Of a DNA stretch of 23,515 bases, positions 1-7,938 are shown piece by piece. Origin of the DNA: JBFJVZ01 sp041623895 (GTDB taxonomy: Bacteria; Planctomycetota; Planctomycetia; Pirellulales; Pirellulaceae); contig JBFJVZ010000063.1 of NCBI GenBank assembly GCA_041623895.1, forward strand, positions 1-23,515, given 5' to 3'. Positions within the stretch are counted from its first letter, which is position 1, and the number at the start of each line of letters is the position of its first letter. Below the pieces are notes generated by a model, which was given only the letters and a program-made list of their open reading frames with translations, searched no databases and was not told the DNA's origin. A program made the position numbers and the translations under genes.

Positions 1-126
1 GCTTCCACAGATGAATCCGCTGCTGAACTGATTTCGGATATGTTTGTCCCTTTTGCAGTATACTGAATTTACCTCCGCGGTCTTGTGGTTTGAGCCCATG
101 CAAGAAGAAAAAGGAAAGGACCAACC

Positions 127-204
127 ATGTCCGAATCTTCGCTTGATCTGGGAGGACTTTACGAATCGATTCTCACTGGGGATGCCCTAAGTGCGTCGGA
201 GTGA
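127..204 (+). CDS. Short orphan ORF, possibly the truncated N-terminus of a corrinoid-binding protein
   Basis: A 25-codon reading frame begins with ATG behind a purine-rich stretch (AAAGGAAAGGACC) that could serve as a ribosome binding site. The peptide contains LYESILTGDALSA. This resembles the start of methyltransferase-type cobalamin-binding proteins, which commonly begin with a 'LYEAIxxGDAxxA' helix, but the frame stops before any cobalamin-binding motif. It could be the remnant of such a gene or a chance ORF. No promoter is evident. The rest of bases 1-292 holds only short interrupted frames. The functional guess is inference from one short helix. Confidence 0.25.
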   Translation: MSESSLDLGGLYESILTGDALSASE

Positions 205-292
205 ACTTGATCGGGACTTCGTTTAAGATTGCGTTTGTGAAACCCTCGGCTACTGCGAGAAACTGCAACTGACGAAATAAGAGGTCAGTGGA

Positions 293-2371
293 ATGGGATT
301 CGATCGATGGATAGCAATGTCCCTTAGAGTATTAGTGGGGGCTGGTGTTGTGTGGTACAGCGGCCCGCTTCAAGCGGGCCAAGCGACCTACCCGATGGGT
401 GAGATTGGCGGTCGGATTGCGTTGGTCGAAAGCCGGCCGACCGTCCTGGAAATCAAAGAGCTGTATTCGGATCAACCTGGCGCACGCGCAAATCTGAAAC
501 CCGGCATGTTCATTGTCGGGGCTGCAGGACGGTCATTTACGGCTGGCTATATGATGCCGCTGAAACAACTTGGTTTCGCGATTGACGAGGCACGCAGACG
601 CGATGGTGGACTGGATTTGAATGTTCTGGTTGGCCAGAAGGTTCAGACAGTCACGGTCCATCTATCCAATGCACCGGGATTCTCAGGAACATTCCCTTTT
701 AACTGTCCCAGGTCCGAACGTATCTACAGCCAGGTCTGTCAGTCAATGTCGGAAGAGTTTCAGGCGAAGGGAAAGTTGCCAGGTGGTCCCGTGACCAATT
801 CGTTGGCCGCGATGGCATTGCTGGGACACAAATCGGACGAGGGGCGAAAGATCGTCGAGCCATATATCATGCGGGTCGCGACAAGTTACGCATCGGGAGA
901 GAATCGCGAAGGCAATGTGTGGTTGCTTTCCTACAGCGGGGTGATGCTATGCGAGTACTTTTTGGTGAATCCCGATCCGACCGTGGCCAAAGCGATTTTG
1001 CACATCGCCAAGCATTTGGCGAGTAACATTCCCAGTCATGGTAGATATGGTCACCATCTTCGTCTCGGCAACCCTGACGAAGTCGCCTACGGTGGCCAGG
1101 GGCTAAACGCAACAACCTCGGCAGCCCTTTGGTTTTTCGCTAGCGCCGCAAGGTGCGGGATCGATCCGTCGGAAATCCAGCCAGCCTTCAGTATGGCGTT
1201 GGAGCGTGTGCGAAAGGAGACTAACGGCAATGGAGGTGTGGGATACGCATGGGCAGGGGACCACCAATCCAGCATGCGCTCGGGTCAGACCGCCTTGGCC
1301 TGGCACCACTTGGTCGTGTCACCCCAACTCATTGGTCCGACCACTTCTGCTCAGCTGAGCTATCGATCGAAAGTTGCCAGTTGGCCAACTCGACATGCGG
1401 ACAACCTGCTTGAAGCCCACGCGGTCAGCTCGCTGGGGATCACAGCCAGCACCGCAGGACTCGCGGCTTTTGACCGCCAGCAATATCAGATGTTGATGCG
1501 ATCCTGGCGATGGTATTTCGCGTTGGCGTGGCAGCCTCATCCCGCAAAATACGGACAGTTTGAAGTCGCTTATGTAGGTGGTCCTAACAATACCGGCGGC
1601 GACTTTTACCTCAACGGGCATCGGCCACTGGAAAGTGGTTTCTGTAGCATCATGAACGCCACTGTTGGATTCATATTGGCGTCGTCGCACGAGCGACTGT
1701 CGTTCTATGGCGGTATGCCTCCAATCCCTGGACTGACAACGACTGTTCTGGCGCAATCCCCACAGCTGTCCAAGGCGTTCCAGGCAATGAGGCAAAACAA
1801 ATTCGGCCTGGCGATGCGGATCGCTGTGCCACTGACCGAGGAATTGACCAAGGACGGTGAAATCTCGATAGACACCCGGGGAGAAGGTGGGTCTGAATCT
1901 CCGCAGGAGGGCAGTTCAGAGTTAGAAGCAGGCGAGATCGCGAGAGTCGCCCTTGCCTTCATCGATTACGTTGACGAGAAAATCCTGACAACCCAGTTCG
2001 ACCACATCGACTCGCTCTTCGAAGGGGAAGATGTTGCGTTAACCTACGACGAACTGAAACGATTCTCAACCTATGTCAATGGTATTCGCAAGTATGAAAT
2101 CGACGTCGACCGCATGCTGCATGAATTGAACAAGGAGAAATACGCCGACAGAATCCGCGTGGGAAAGCGATTCTACGCGCTCAAAATCGCTACAGCCAAA
2201 GGCGGGAGCCTCGTCTCCAATCTTAGAAAATGGGAGCGATTCAAAGAATCGTGCCCCGATGAGTATTACAGTAACCAAACGCAAATCATCATTGATGAAC
2301 TGCGTCAAGCAAAAGCATTTGAGGAACAATGGGGAGACAAGGACGAGTCGGGATCTGGGAATCAGCGATGA
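293..2371 (+). CDS. Secreted DUF6288-like protein with PDZ-like N-domain and alpha-toroid-like domain
   Basis: This 692-residue protein starts with a probable signal peptide: a hydrophobic run at residues 9-25, with cleavage likely near LQAGQA. Residues about 35-130 look PDZ-like, with 'SDQPGARANLKPGMFIVGAAG' matching the usual gly-rich hydrophobic pattern. Residues about 165-480 are helix-rich with repeated Gly/Ala patches (YGGQGLNATTSAALWFF, GNGGVGYAWAGDHQSS), like the alpha/alpha toroid of terpene-cyclase or prenyltransferase folds. I recognise this architecture as the planctomycete DUF6288 group, which has no established function. The C-terminal ~170 residues are charged and helical. GAGGT at 281-285, seven bases upstream, supports this start. 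It converges on the next gene with a 24-base gap. It is likely envelope or periplasmic; any enzymatic role is unknown. Confidence 0.82.
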   Translation: MGFDRWIAMSLRVLVGAGVVWYSGPLQAGQATYPMGEIGGRIALVESRPTVLEIKELYSDQPGARANLKPGMFIVGAAGRSFTAGYMMPLKQLGFAIDEARRRDGGLDLNVLVGQKVQTVTVHLSNAPGFSGTFPFNCPRSERIYSQVCQSMSEEFQAKGKLPGGPVTNSLAAMALLGHKSDEGRKIVEPYIMRVATSYASGENREGNVWLLSYSGVMLCEYFLVNPDPTVAKAILHIAKHLASNIPSHGRYGHHLRLGNPDEVAYGGQGLNATTSAALWFFASAARCGIDPSEIQPAFSMALERVRKETNGNGGVGYAWAGDHQSSMRSGQTALAWHHLVVSPQLIGPTTSAQLSYRSKVASWPTRHADNLLEAHAVSSLGITASTAGLAAFDRQQYQMLMRSWRWYFALAWQPHPAKYGQFEVAYVGGPNNTGGDFYLNGHRPLESGFCSIMNATVGFILASSHERLSFYGGMPPIPGLTTTVLAQSPQLSKAFQAMRQNKFGLAMRIAVPLTEELTKDGEISIDTRGEGGSESPQEGSSELEAGEIARVALAFIDYVDEKILTTQFDHIDSLFEGEDVALTYDELKRFSTYVNGIRKYEIDVDRMLHELNKEKYADRIRVGKRFYALKIATAKGGSLVSNLRKWERFKESCPDEYYSNQTQIIIDELRQAKAFEEQWGDKDESGSGNQR

Positions 2372-2395
2372 GGGCGTCGCCCAGCACTTGCCGCC

Positions 2396-3586
2396 TCACT
2401 CCGAATCCATTGGATCAAACGCATAGATCAAGTTGGCGGAACTGACCTTGATCAACCCGCCGCCGGGGCTATGCGTGCGTTTCTGGCTCGGCGTCTCAGG
2501 AGTCTCGACGAAATAAAATCGATAGGATTCGTTGCCAGTTCGCTCAAACTCAGGAACGACCGGCACGGAATAATAGACTTGCTTCCGGTCAAATTTCAGA
2601 ATGGAATCAGTTTCTTGCTTGCCCCTCAAAAACACAAAACCATAGAAAACAATTTGCGAGTTCGCCTTGTCCAGCGAGCTCCCTTTTTCAAATTCACGCT
2701 CGGCAAAAACATTGATTCGTGGCAGTCGTTCGGGGGCATCGACCGCCGCCTGCGTCACGAGTGCTTTCATTGTTTGCAGCCATTGGACAGACCCCTCAGT
2801 GAGAGCATCGCGGTCTTGAGGGTCAAGTTCGCCGTCTTGATGGTCGTCCAAAAGAGCTTTGGCAAGCGATAGTTGTAGTGCAAACGTTTGAAGTTGTTCG
2901 TACTGCGATTCGCTTTCGGGAAGAAACTGAAACGCCTTGCACTGCTCACCGGATTGACCGAGTGTTTCGAGCAAGCGGCGAATCGGGTCGATCGGGACTG
3001 GCGCGGGGTCGCGAGGGAGTGGGTCGGGTTCGGGGTCCGCCATCGCTAGCGAGAGATCGTCTGGCTCGGGCATGGGAATCTCATGGGTCGATTGCGACGT
3101 ATCAGCGATTGGGCGACGGCCTCGGGTTCGGGCAGGCGGCGCTGGCTGGGCACGCATTTCATTTTCTTTCTGAAGGGCGGCCATTTCGATTTGCTTCTGC
3201 CGGACGTGATAAACATACCCACCAAACAACGCGACGAAAGCGGTCAGCCCAAGCAAGGCAAGGATGGTCGGCCATGGGCTCACCTTCTTGCGGTGGCGAA
3301 CCATGCGTTTGGTTTTGATGCGTTTGATGGCGTTTAGGTTGACTTCATCGTCGCTGCTCGAACCGTGAGTTTGGGCGAGCGTCCCAAGCGGGTTTGCAAC
3401 TGCCGCAGCGGGCCCGTCGATCGATTCGCCCGTGGCAATCAGTGTGTCAGCTTGCGCTTTTCTCAATTTTGCCTGCGAAGCATCAAATCTCCACTTACAA
3501 CTTGGGCAAATGACGTGAGCACGTCCTTGGGTCCGATCAATTCGAAACTTGGTCTCGCATCGGGAACATTGGACAATTAGGTCCAT
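2396..3586 (-). CDS. MJ0042-type zinc-ribbon, single-pass membrane protein
   Basis: The 396-residue product opens with an MJ0042-like zinc ribbon: Cys7-x2-Cys10 and Cys27-x2-Cys30 (QCSRCETKF ... ICPSCKWRF). A polar linker follows, then basic residues (KTKRMVRHRKK) and a transmembrane helix at about 105-127 (WPTILALLGLTAFVALFGGYVY). After that come a Pro/Asp-rich stretch and a C-terminal domain of about 200 residues that I do not recognise. Topology by positive-inside would put the ribbon in the cytoplasm and the large domain outside. The frame is open back to 3832, so a start 82 codons earlier is possible. I chose 3586 because MJ0042 domains normally sit at the extreme N-terminus; no good Shine-Dalgarno precedes either start. 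Such proteins are common in planctomycetes; their role is not established. Confidence 0.75.
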   Translation of the reverse strand: MDLIVQCSRCETKFRIDRTQGRAHVICPSCKWRFDASQAKLRKAQADTLIATGESIDGPAAAVANPLGTLAQTHGSSSDDEVNLNAIKRIKTKRMVRHRKKVSPWPTILALLGLTAFVALFGGYVYHVRQKQIEMAALQKENEMRAQPAPPARTRGRRPIADTSQSTHEIPMPEPDDLSLAMADPEPDPLPRDPAPVPIDPIRRLLETLGQSGEQCKAFQFLPESESQYEQLQTFALQLSLAKALLDDHQDGELDPQDRDALTEGSVQWLQTMKALVTQAAVDAPERLPRINVFAEREFEKGSSLDKANSQIVFYGFVFLRGKQETDSILKFDRKQVYYSVPVVPEFERTGNESYRFYFVETPETPSQKRTHSPGGGLIKVSSANLIYAFDPMDSE

Positions 3587-3847
3587 CGCTTCGTTGCTCA
3601 GAGTTTTGTTAGGGCTCAAGCTTTGCGTGCGATCTGAGCCCACCACATGCGGATTGCCGTTGGCACAAAGCGTACATGAAAAAAATCCCCCACTATCTCG
3701 ATCATCGCTACCAGGGGACCCGGATTCAAGGGGACTTGCGTGTGGGTCGTCCAGCCAGTCCTCGGCCAAGACTCGTTCCATCACTTCGCACACGCGATGG
3801 CGGCGACCGATCACAATATCTGCGCAAGGCATCCGTAAGTGTCACGA

Positions 3848-4144
3848 TCACCTAACTCGGTGCCGAGTTCGCACCGGTGAATTGACCGATGCAAGTTGGT
3901 CCGCACCCTGGGCGTGTTCGACCCACCACTTGTTGGCGAGTGTATCACCCGAGAACGCCAGCTTAAGGCCGTTCCACTCAAGAATAAAACTCACCGACCC
4001 TTCTAGTTGAATCGCCGGAATGGAGCGGATGACCACGCCATTTCGGTCATAGACCACATTACTGACTTTCGACCAGTCGAACTCGTGGACATTCATAATT
4101 AGGGTTGCAGACTCAGCGTTGCGACGCCGCGCCTGCCTCACCAT
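3848..4144 (-). pseudogene. Fragment of an MBL-fold metallo-hydrolase
   Basis: This open frame encodes a central piece of a metallo-beta-lactamase-fold hydrolase. VVYDRNGVVIRSIPAI is followed by VSFILEWNGLKLAFSGDT and NKWWVEHAQGADQLA, a run typical of the RNase-Z-like MBL hydrolases, including the group annotated as guanitoxin-biosynthesis-like. The Asp of SGDT, normally a metal ligand, is kept. The N-terminal HxHxDH metal site is absent, the stretch after GADQLA does not continue into the expected 'IHE' ligand region, and the usual His after IPAI is Gln. The fragment covers roughly a quarter of a normal ~300-residue protein, so it is a relic. The rest of the 3587-4331 gap shows nothing else I can name. 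The family call rests on motif memory; the fragment boundaries are approximate. Confidence 0.55.
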
Positions 4145-4331
4145 GAGTTGCCCTCAGCTTCGTGAGAAAAAGAATTGCCCGCTCTGATGACGCGAACCAT
4201 ACTGAACAAATCCCGCCCGTCAACCAAAATGATGCTCGTCCCTTTCGACTCGCCTTTTCGTTTCGCCGCAGGATGTGAATGGGGTGCTTTGAACCATGAA
4301 GAGAAAATCAGCAACAGACTAGGAGCTATGA

Positions 4332-5885
4332 ATGCGTTTCAGTCGAAGGTACCAGGCGCGCGCAGCGGAGGAAAGCCGAGCTGATGCAAACGATATAATA
4401 TCCTGGCTTCGAGACTATTTTTCTCGGCGGGTTAATAGTCGATTGATGGACGAGCGACGATGCATTCCACCCTATGTAGTGATGGATATGGGGCGACGGG
4501 GAATCTTCGGGCTTCATCTTGAGACCAACGATGGTGGCTTGGCGCTGCGATGTGGGGATTGGGCCAGGGTATTCCAACAACTAGCAGCTCTAGATTTGTC
4601 CGTTGGGTCCTGGACCGCACAACAAACGCTGGCCAGTAGAACGCTTGCTTCGTTTGGTTCACGTGAACTCAAGGATGAATTTTTGGCGGACTTAGCACAG
4701 GGGCGAATTTTGGGCGCGTACGCGCAGTCTGAGAGCGATGCTGGTTCAGACTTTCAGGGTATGAGTACGGTGGCGCGCCCGAATTCATCGCGTACCCGTT
4801 GGGAAATAACTGGCGAAAAAATGTGGATTGGCTCTGCTGGTTGGGCCGGCTTCCTCGCTGTCATCGCAAACACCGCCACCGGCAAAACGGTCTTTGCTGT
4901 GAAGGGAGATACTCCGGGTTTGGAAGCCGGTGTGGAGCACACGACCATGGGACTGCGAGCCGTCCCGCAAAATGTCGTTCGATTCAACCGGTTGGAAGTT
5001 CCTGCAACTTGGATGATTGGGGAGGAAGATAAGGGAGTGGTCGTCTCCTACGACGCGATGAGCTTTACTCGCGTCACCCTCGCAGCGCACGCCATTGGAG
5101 CTATGAAAAGATGTATACAGCTCATGTATCGGTATGCTTCCAGCCGAAAGATCGCCACGGGCCTGCTGATACACAATCCTACGGCTTTGTGTTTTCTCAG
5201 CGACAGTATTGTGCGAACTCAAGCTGTCGAGACACTGCTTTTCAAAGTATTGGACAATCTTGACACCGGCAAGTTCGTCTCAATGGAAATCACTGCAGCT
5301 TGCAAGGTATTGACCTCCGAGTTTCTATTTCACATTTCAGATCAGGCTGTACAGTTACTGGGAGGTCGTGGATACGAAGAGAACAACTACGTTGCGCAGA
5401 TCTTTCGGGACGCCAGGGTTTTTAGAATCTTCGAAGGGCCTACAGAAACTCTGCTGCCGTTCATTGGTATTCGGATGCAGCACGTGTGCGAGCGGTTGGT
5501 CAGCGAAGTGTCCGAGGATGTCGAGAAAACGCGGCGACTGGTTACGCAAGTCCAAGCCGCAGTTGAGAGAATACATCAGCAAAGCGATTCCATGGAGTTG
5601 AGTGCCACACAAAAGCTACATTGGCGCAATTCCCGGGTGGGTACTGTCGCTGTCTGGGCCATTTTGGCAGCGGCTTGCCAACACGAGTCGCCGGAGATTG
5701 CTGAATGGACGAACGAGCGGTTGACCGAAGCCGCCAGCCGGGACAACCTGGCGGAAAGGGCGTGCGTTCCTCTGTTTAGCGGTACGGCCATTGAGGAGGC
5801 CGCGAGCGCGGTAGCTCGCGACATCGGCGACATCGCGCGGACCTGTGCTGGACTGAGTTGGGACACAGACGTGGTTTTTCGCTAA
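4332..5885 (+). CDS. Acyl-CoA dehydrogenase family protein, secondary-metabolism type
   Basis: A 517-residue FAD-dependent acyl-CoA/acyl-ACP dehydrogenase, expected to desaturate or oxidise an acyl thioester at the alpha-beta position. The N-terminal helical domain includes NSRLMDERRCIPPYVV, a signature I associate with dehydrogenases found next to fatty-acyl-AMP ligases and carrier proteins. The middle beta domain has AYAQSESDAGSDFQG and WITGEK-like flavin contacts (ITGEKMWIGSAGWAG). The C-terminal domain has LLGGRGYEENN and FRIFEGPTE, whose Glu368 matches the catalytic base position of the family. It is ~130 residues longer than a canonical ~385-residue enzyme because of a C-terminal helical extension. 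AGGAG at 4321-4325 supports the start. The ACP 393 bases downstream suggests an ACP-bound substrate (inference). No acyl ligase is visible upstream. Confidence 0.85.
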   Translation: MRFSRRYQARAAEESRADANDIISWLRDYFSRRVNSRLMDERRCIPPYVVMDMGRRGIFGLHLETNDGGLALRCGDWARVFQQLAALDLSVGSWTAQQTLASRTLASFGSRELKDEFLADLAQGRILGAYAQSESDAGSDFQGMSTVARPNSSRTRWEITGEKMWIGSAGWAGFLAVIANTATGKTVFAVKGDTPGLEAGVEHTTMGLRAVPQNVVRFNRLEVPATWMIGEEDKGVVVSYDAMSFTRVTLAAHAIGAMKRCIQLMYRYASSRKIATGLLIHNPTALCFLSDSIVRTQAVETLLFKVLDNLDTGKFVSMEITAACKVLTSEFLFHISDQAVQLLGGRGYEENNYVAQIFRDARVFRIFEGPTETLLPFIGIRMQHVCERLVSEVSEDVEKTRRLVTQVQAAVERIHQQSDSMELSATQKLHWRNSRVGTVAVWAILAAACQHESPEIAEWTNERLTEAASRDNLAERACVPLFSGTAIEEAASAVARDIGDIARTCAGLSWDTDVVFR

Positions 5886-6278
5886 AGCAATCTGAGAGAG
5901 AAAACACGCCAAGTACAAATCACGCGCTGGCAGACCCCAGCCAAGTGTCTTTGTGATCGCAAACGTGCGAGATGCACTGCTACCCGACCAAATAGGACCA
6001 CATCGACACCAAGCTCGACGCGATGCGGTGCGCAGATACTGCCCTGCGTCAGCAATGCTGTCGGTTGGTTGATTGACGTCGGCGTCGAGACTCAGCGTAT
6101 GTCCAATCGAGTGTGACCTTGGTCGTCCTACGCTGTGGTGACTAGTCTACTTGCTTGATGCAGGCCTTCCGCAAATTGACGCGACAGAGCAGCGACTTTT
6201 GTGTTGCCAATGGACGTTTTCTCATTATGCTATTTCCGAATCCGTTATATCGCCAAACCGTCAATCCCGTGCAACTTG
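5886..6278. other. 393-base gap without a recognisable gene
   Basis: Between the dehydrogenase and the acyl carrier protein I see only short, interrupted frames. A stretch near 5990-6060 reads HIDTKLDAM in one frame and could be a scrap of a transposase or other gene, but it is too short to assign. The gap is large for an operon and suggests that sequence has been lost or inserted between two formerly adjacent pathway genes. Confidence 0.4.
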
Positions 6279-6527
6279 ATGAACACCAAAGACACTATCG
6301 AGAGTCTATTCAACGGCGTGCTGCAGGAGTCGGGAAAGCCGACCATTGAATTTCACGACGAGATGGTACTTCTTCAGAGCGGACTGGATTCGCTCGGCTT
6401 CGCGATGCTGGTTGCCAAGCTCGAGAACGAACTTGGTTACGATCCGTTTACGATGATGGAAGACGCTGTCTACCCCGTCACGTTCGGAGAGTTTGTCGCT
6501 ATCTATGAACGGTTTGCCAATCGATGA
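6279..6527 (+). CDS. Acyl carrier protein
   Basis: An 82-residue carrier protein of the phosphopantetheine-attachment (PP-binding) family. Ser38 in the sequence SGLDSLGFAMLVAKLE is the expected attachment site for 4'-phosphopantetheine, and the protein has the usual helix II 'DSL' start and overall length of ~80 residues. The C-terminus (YPVTFGEFVAIYERF) matches stand-alone carriers from small lipid or polysaccharide gene clusters rather than housekeeping AcpP. The frame is open upstream to 6201, but the Met at 6279 gives the normal domain start. Its last codons overlap the SDR remnant that begins at 6505. It would tether the acyl chain acted on by the dehydrogenase upstream and the acyltransferase downstream (inference from context). 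Confidence 0.85.
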   Translation: MNTKDTIESLFNGVLQESGKPTIEFHDEMVLLQSGLDSLGFAMLVAKLENELGYDPFTMMEDAVYPVTFGEFVAIYERFANR

Positions 6528-6663
6528 AATCTCTCGGCAGCTGCCGCTCGGTGAGCTTGCGACCGTGGATGACGTTGCTGCGGCCGTCGTCTACTTGCTC
6601 TCTGACAATGCCCAAAGAGTTACCGGAATCGACTTCACGGTAGATGCCGGTAGCTCCGTTTAG
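6505..6663 (+). pseudogene. C-terminal remnant of a short-chain dehydrogenase/reductase
   Basis: A 52-codon frame beginning at an ATG inside the acyl carrier gene encodes PLGELATVDDVAAAVVYLLS followed by TGIDFTVDAGSSV and a stop. This is the standard C-terminus of SDR-family NADP-dependent reductases (FabG-like: 'P.GR.a.peDVA.av.fLlSd.a..itG..l.vDgG'). The Rossmann nucleotide-binding half (TGxxxGIG) and the YxxxK active site are missing, so about 200 residues are gone. The frame overlaps the ACP stop by 23 bases, and the 17-base gap to the next gene keeps an operon layout. An internal deletion probably removed the body of a reductase that once followed the ACP. As it stands it cannot be an enzyme. 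Confidence 0.8.
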
Positions 6664-6680
6664 CTAAAAAAGAACTCATC

Positions 6681-7652
6681 ATGCGGATCAGATCTTATCA
6701 GCCCGGTGACTGGCGCGGAATCACCGCGATGTCCGGCATCTATCCGTCCAGCGTTCCCCCACGTGGTGCAGGGGCGTATTGGCTGTGGTCGAATCGAGTG
6801 TGGCCGGAGGACCGCTCAATCGTTACCGTTGCTGAACACGCCGATCAGTTAGTTGGGCATTACGCTTTCCTTCCGTTTCGCTTGCATATCAAAGCCCAAC
6901 TGGTCAGGGGCGGACTTGGGGTCAACGCCTTCGTTGCTTCAGAAGCGCGCGATAAAGTGTATGTCTTTCAAATATCCAAGCAGGCCAGAGCTCATGCTAA
7001 AGATATGGGGTTGCAAGTCCTTTGGGCCTTTCCCAATGCAAACCACCGACTAATTATGGAAAAAGTCGAAGGCTGGCATTGTGTCGACGTGTTTAAAGCG
7101 TTTGAGAAATCGCCACAGGATGATGGAGCCTCGTGCCTCGCCCTGGACTCTCTTGATCCCCTTCAACCCGAGCAGGCGCTGCAACTTGATGACTTCTTGG
7201 AGGGATGTGCGGGTTCTTCACTTATTCATGTAAGCCAAACCTACGCCGCCTGGATCAATCGATATTCCCGTCACCCGCACAACGAATACAAATTTCATTT
7301 TTTGCGAGACGGTCGAGAACCAGTTGCCGCGCTGGTCACAAAAGTCTACCAAGACCCCGGCTCCGGCCAGACACGGGGGCACGTAGTCGACCTCGCAACG
7401 CGCGATGACGCGTGGACTTCGGAGATCATCGCAGCATTGGAGTGCTATTTTAGAGCCCGCGTCGACAAACTTAGTTTCTGGCCGATGAACGCACATTTCC
7501 GGGCGTCACTGACTTCTGCTGGATTCGCTCAGGAGGGCTTTGATACCTTCATGGGAATAAAAGTTCTAGACCCCAACCTGGAATGCTTGATTCCAGACCT
7601 AACGTCAGCAGAGAAGTGGCATCTGCCAATGGGAATGTCAGACGTGTTCTGA
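6681..7652 (+). CDS. GNAT-fold acyltransferase
   Basis: A 323-residue protein with a GNAT-like N-terminal half. MRIRSYQPGDWRGI is the usual first strand and helix, VGHYAFLPFRL the central strands, and VFQISKQARAHAKDMGLQVLWAFPNANHRLIMEKVEGW resembles the acyl-CoA binding region and the 'FPN.nS...f.k.GW' segment found in many GNAT acyltransferases. The C-terminal half repeats a similar but weaker pattern ending in AHFRASLTSAGFAQEGFDTFMGIK, so a double-GNAT arrangement is possible. It starts 17 bases after the SDR remnant, consistent with the same operon as the ACP. The likely role is transfer of an acyl group, possibly from the neighbouring carrier, to an amino-sugar or amine (inference; substrate unknown). 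The gene appears intact. Confidence 0.72.
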   Translation: MRIRSYQPGDWRGITAMSGIYPSSVPPRGAGAYWLWSNRVWPEDRSIVTVAEHADQLVGHYAFLPFRLHIKAQLVRGGLGVNAFVASEARDKVYVFQISKQARAHAKDMGLQVLWAFPNANHRLIMEKVEGWHCVDVFKAFEKSPQDDGASCLALDSLDPLQPEQALQLDDFLEGCAGSSLIHVSQTYAAWINRYSRHPHNEYKFHFLRDGREPVAALVTKVYQDPGSGQTRGHVVDLATRDDAWTSEIIAALECYFRARVDKLSFWPMNAHFRASLTSAGFAQEGFDTFMGIKVLDPNLECLIPDLTSAEKWHLPMGMSDVF

Positions 7653-7703
7653 GTCGTCACGGATCGCGAGTTCCACAGAAAGCAAAAGGGGACGCACCTC
7701 TTT

Positions 7704-7868
7704 TTTAAGGTCCATCACGGTTCGGCGACCAGCGCGATCTTGGATCGGTTCTTAGAAACGGCGGAGATCATGAAGTTCACGGGCCGCAGCTACCGACTGG
7801 GAAAGAACGAGAAAAGTTCAAAAGGGGCCAAAGCGCCCACCGGCTCAAAGACCGAAAAGAAGTCATAG
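7704..7868 (+). pseudogene. istB: C-terminal fragment of the IS21-family helper ATPase IstB
   Basis: The frame ending at the TAG of 7866-7868 encodes SATSAILDRFLETAEIM and then FTGRSYRLGKNEK, followed by a Lys/Ser-rich tail. IstB proteins, the AAA+ transposition helpers of IS21-family elements, end in just this way ('TAAILDRLL.HA.v....G.SYR'). The Walker A and B regions and the whole IstA transposase are missing, so only the last ~55 codons survive. The right end of the element lies about 85 bases downstream. The element is defective. The left junction with the sequence after the GNAT gene cannot be placed exactly and lies between 7653 and about 7710. Confidence 0.7.
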
Positions 7869-7902
7869 CAGCGTAAAAACCGCCGTTTACACCACCACAT
7901 TC

Positions 7903-7938
7903 AAAAGGGACCACAAGCGCCCATAGGTGGTCCCTTTT
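7903..7938. repeat. 11-bp inverted repeat inside the IS21 right end
   Basis: AAAAGGGACCA at 7903-7913 is the exact reverse complement of TGGTCCCTTTT at 7928-7938, with a 14-base loop. It lies between the istB stop and the element's terminal CA. IS21-family ends often carry repeated transposase-binding motifs, so a binding-site pair is likely. The A-tract/T-tract layout could also act as a bidirectional terminator. Confidence 0.6.

Noticed and set aside
1319..1795. 158-codon open frame on the minus strand
   Set aside because: It lies wholly within the DUF6288-like gene, has no domain, and its composition follows from the other strand's codons.
2471..3580. Several plus-strand frames opposite the zinc-ribbon gene
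   Set aside because: They are antisense to a gene with a clear zinc ribbon and membrane helix, and are Arg/Ser-rich without motifs.
3587..3832. Extension of the zinc-ribbon gene by 82 codons
   Set aside because: The extra residues have no recognisable domain apart from a lone CTLC, and would move the MJ0042 ribbon away from the N-terminus. It remains possible, so it is mentioned with the gene.
4175..4384. 69-codon plus-strand ORF upstream of the acyl-CoA dehydrogenase
   Set aside because: It overlaps the dehydrogenase start in another frame and shows no homology pattern; the Shine-Dalgarno at 4321 fits the dehydrogenase.
7677..7710. AAAAGGGGACGCACCTCTTTTTT stretch as a terminator of the GNAT gene
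   Set aside because: The stem pairing is poor (A-tract and T-tract only, weak GC core), and I suspect a dispersed repeat phrase at the IS junction rather than a terminator.
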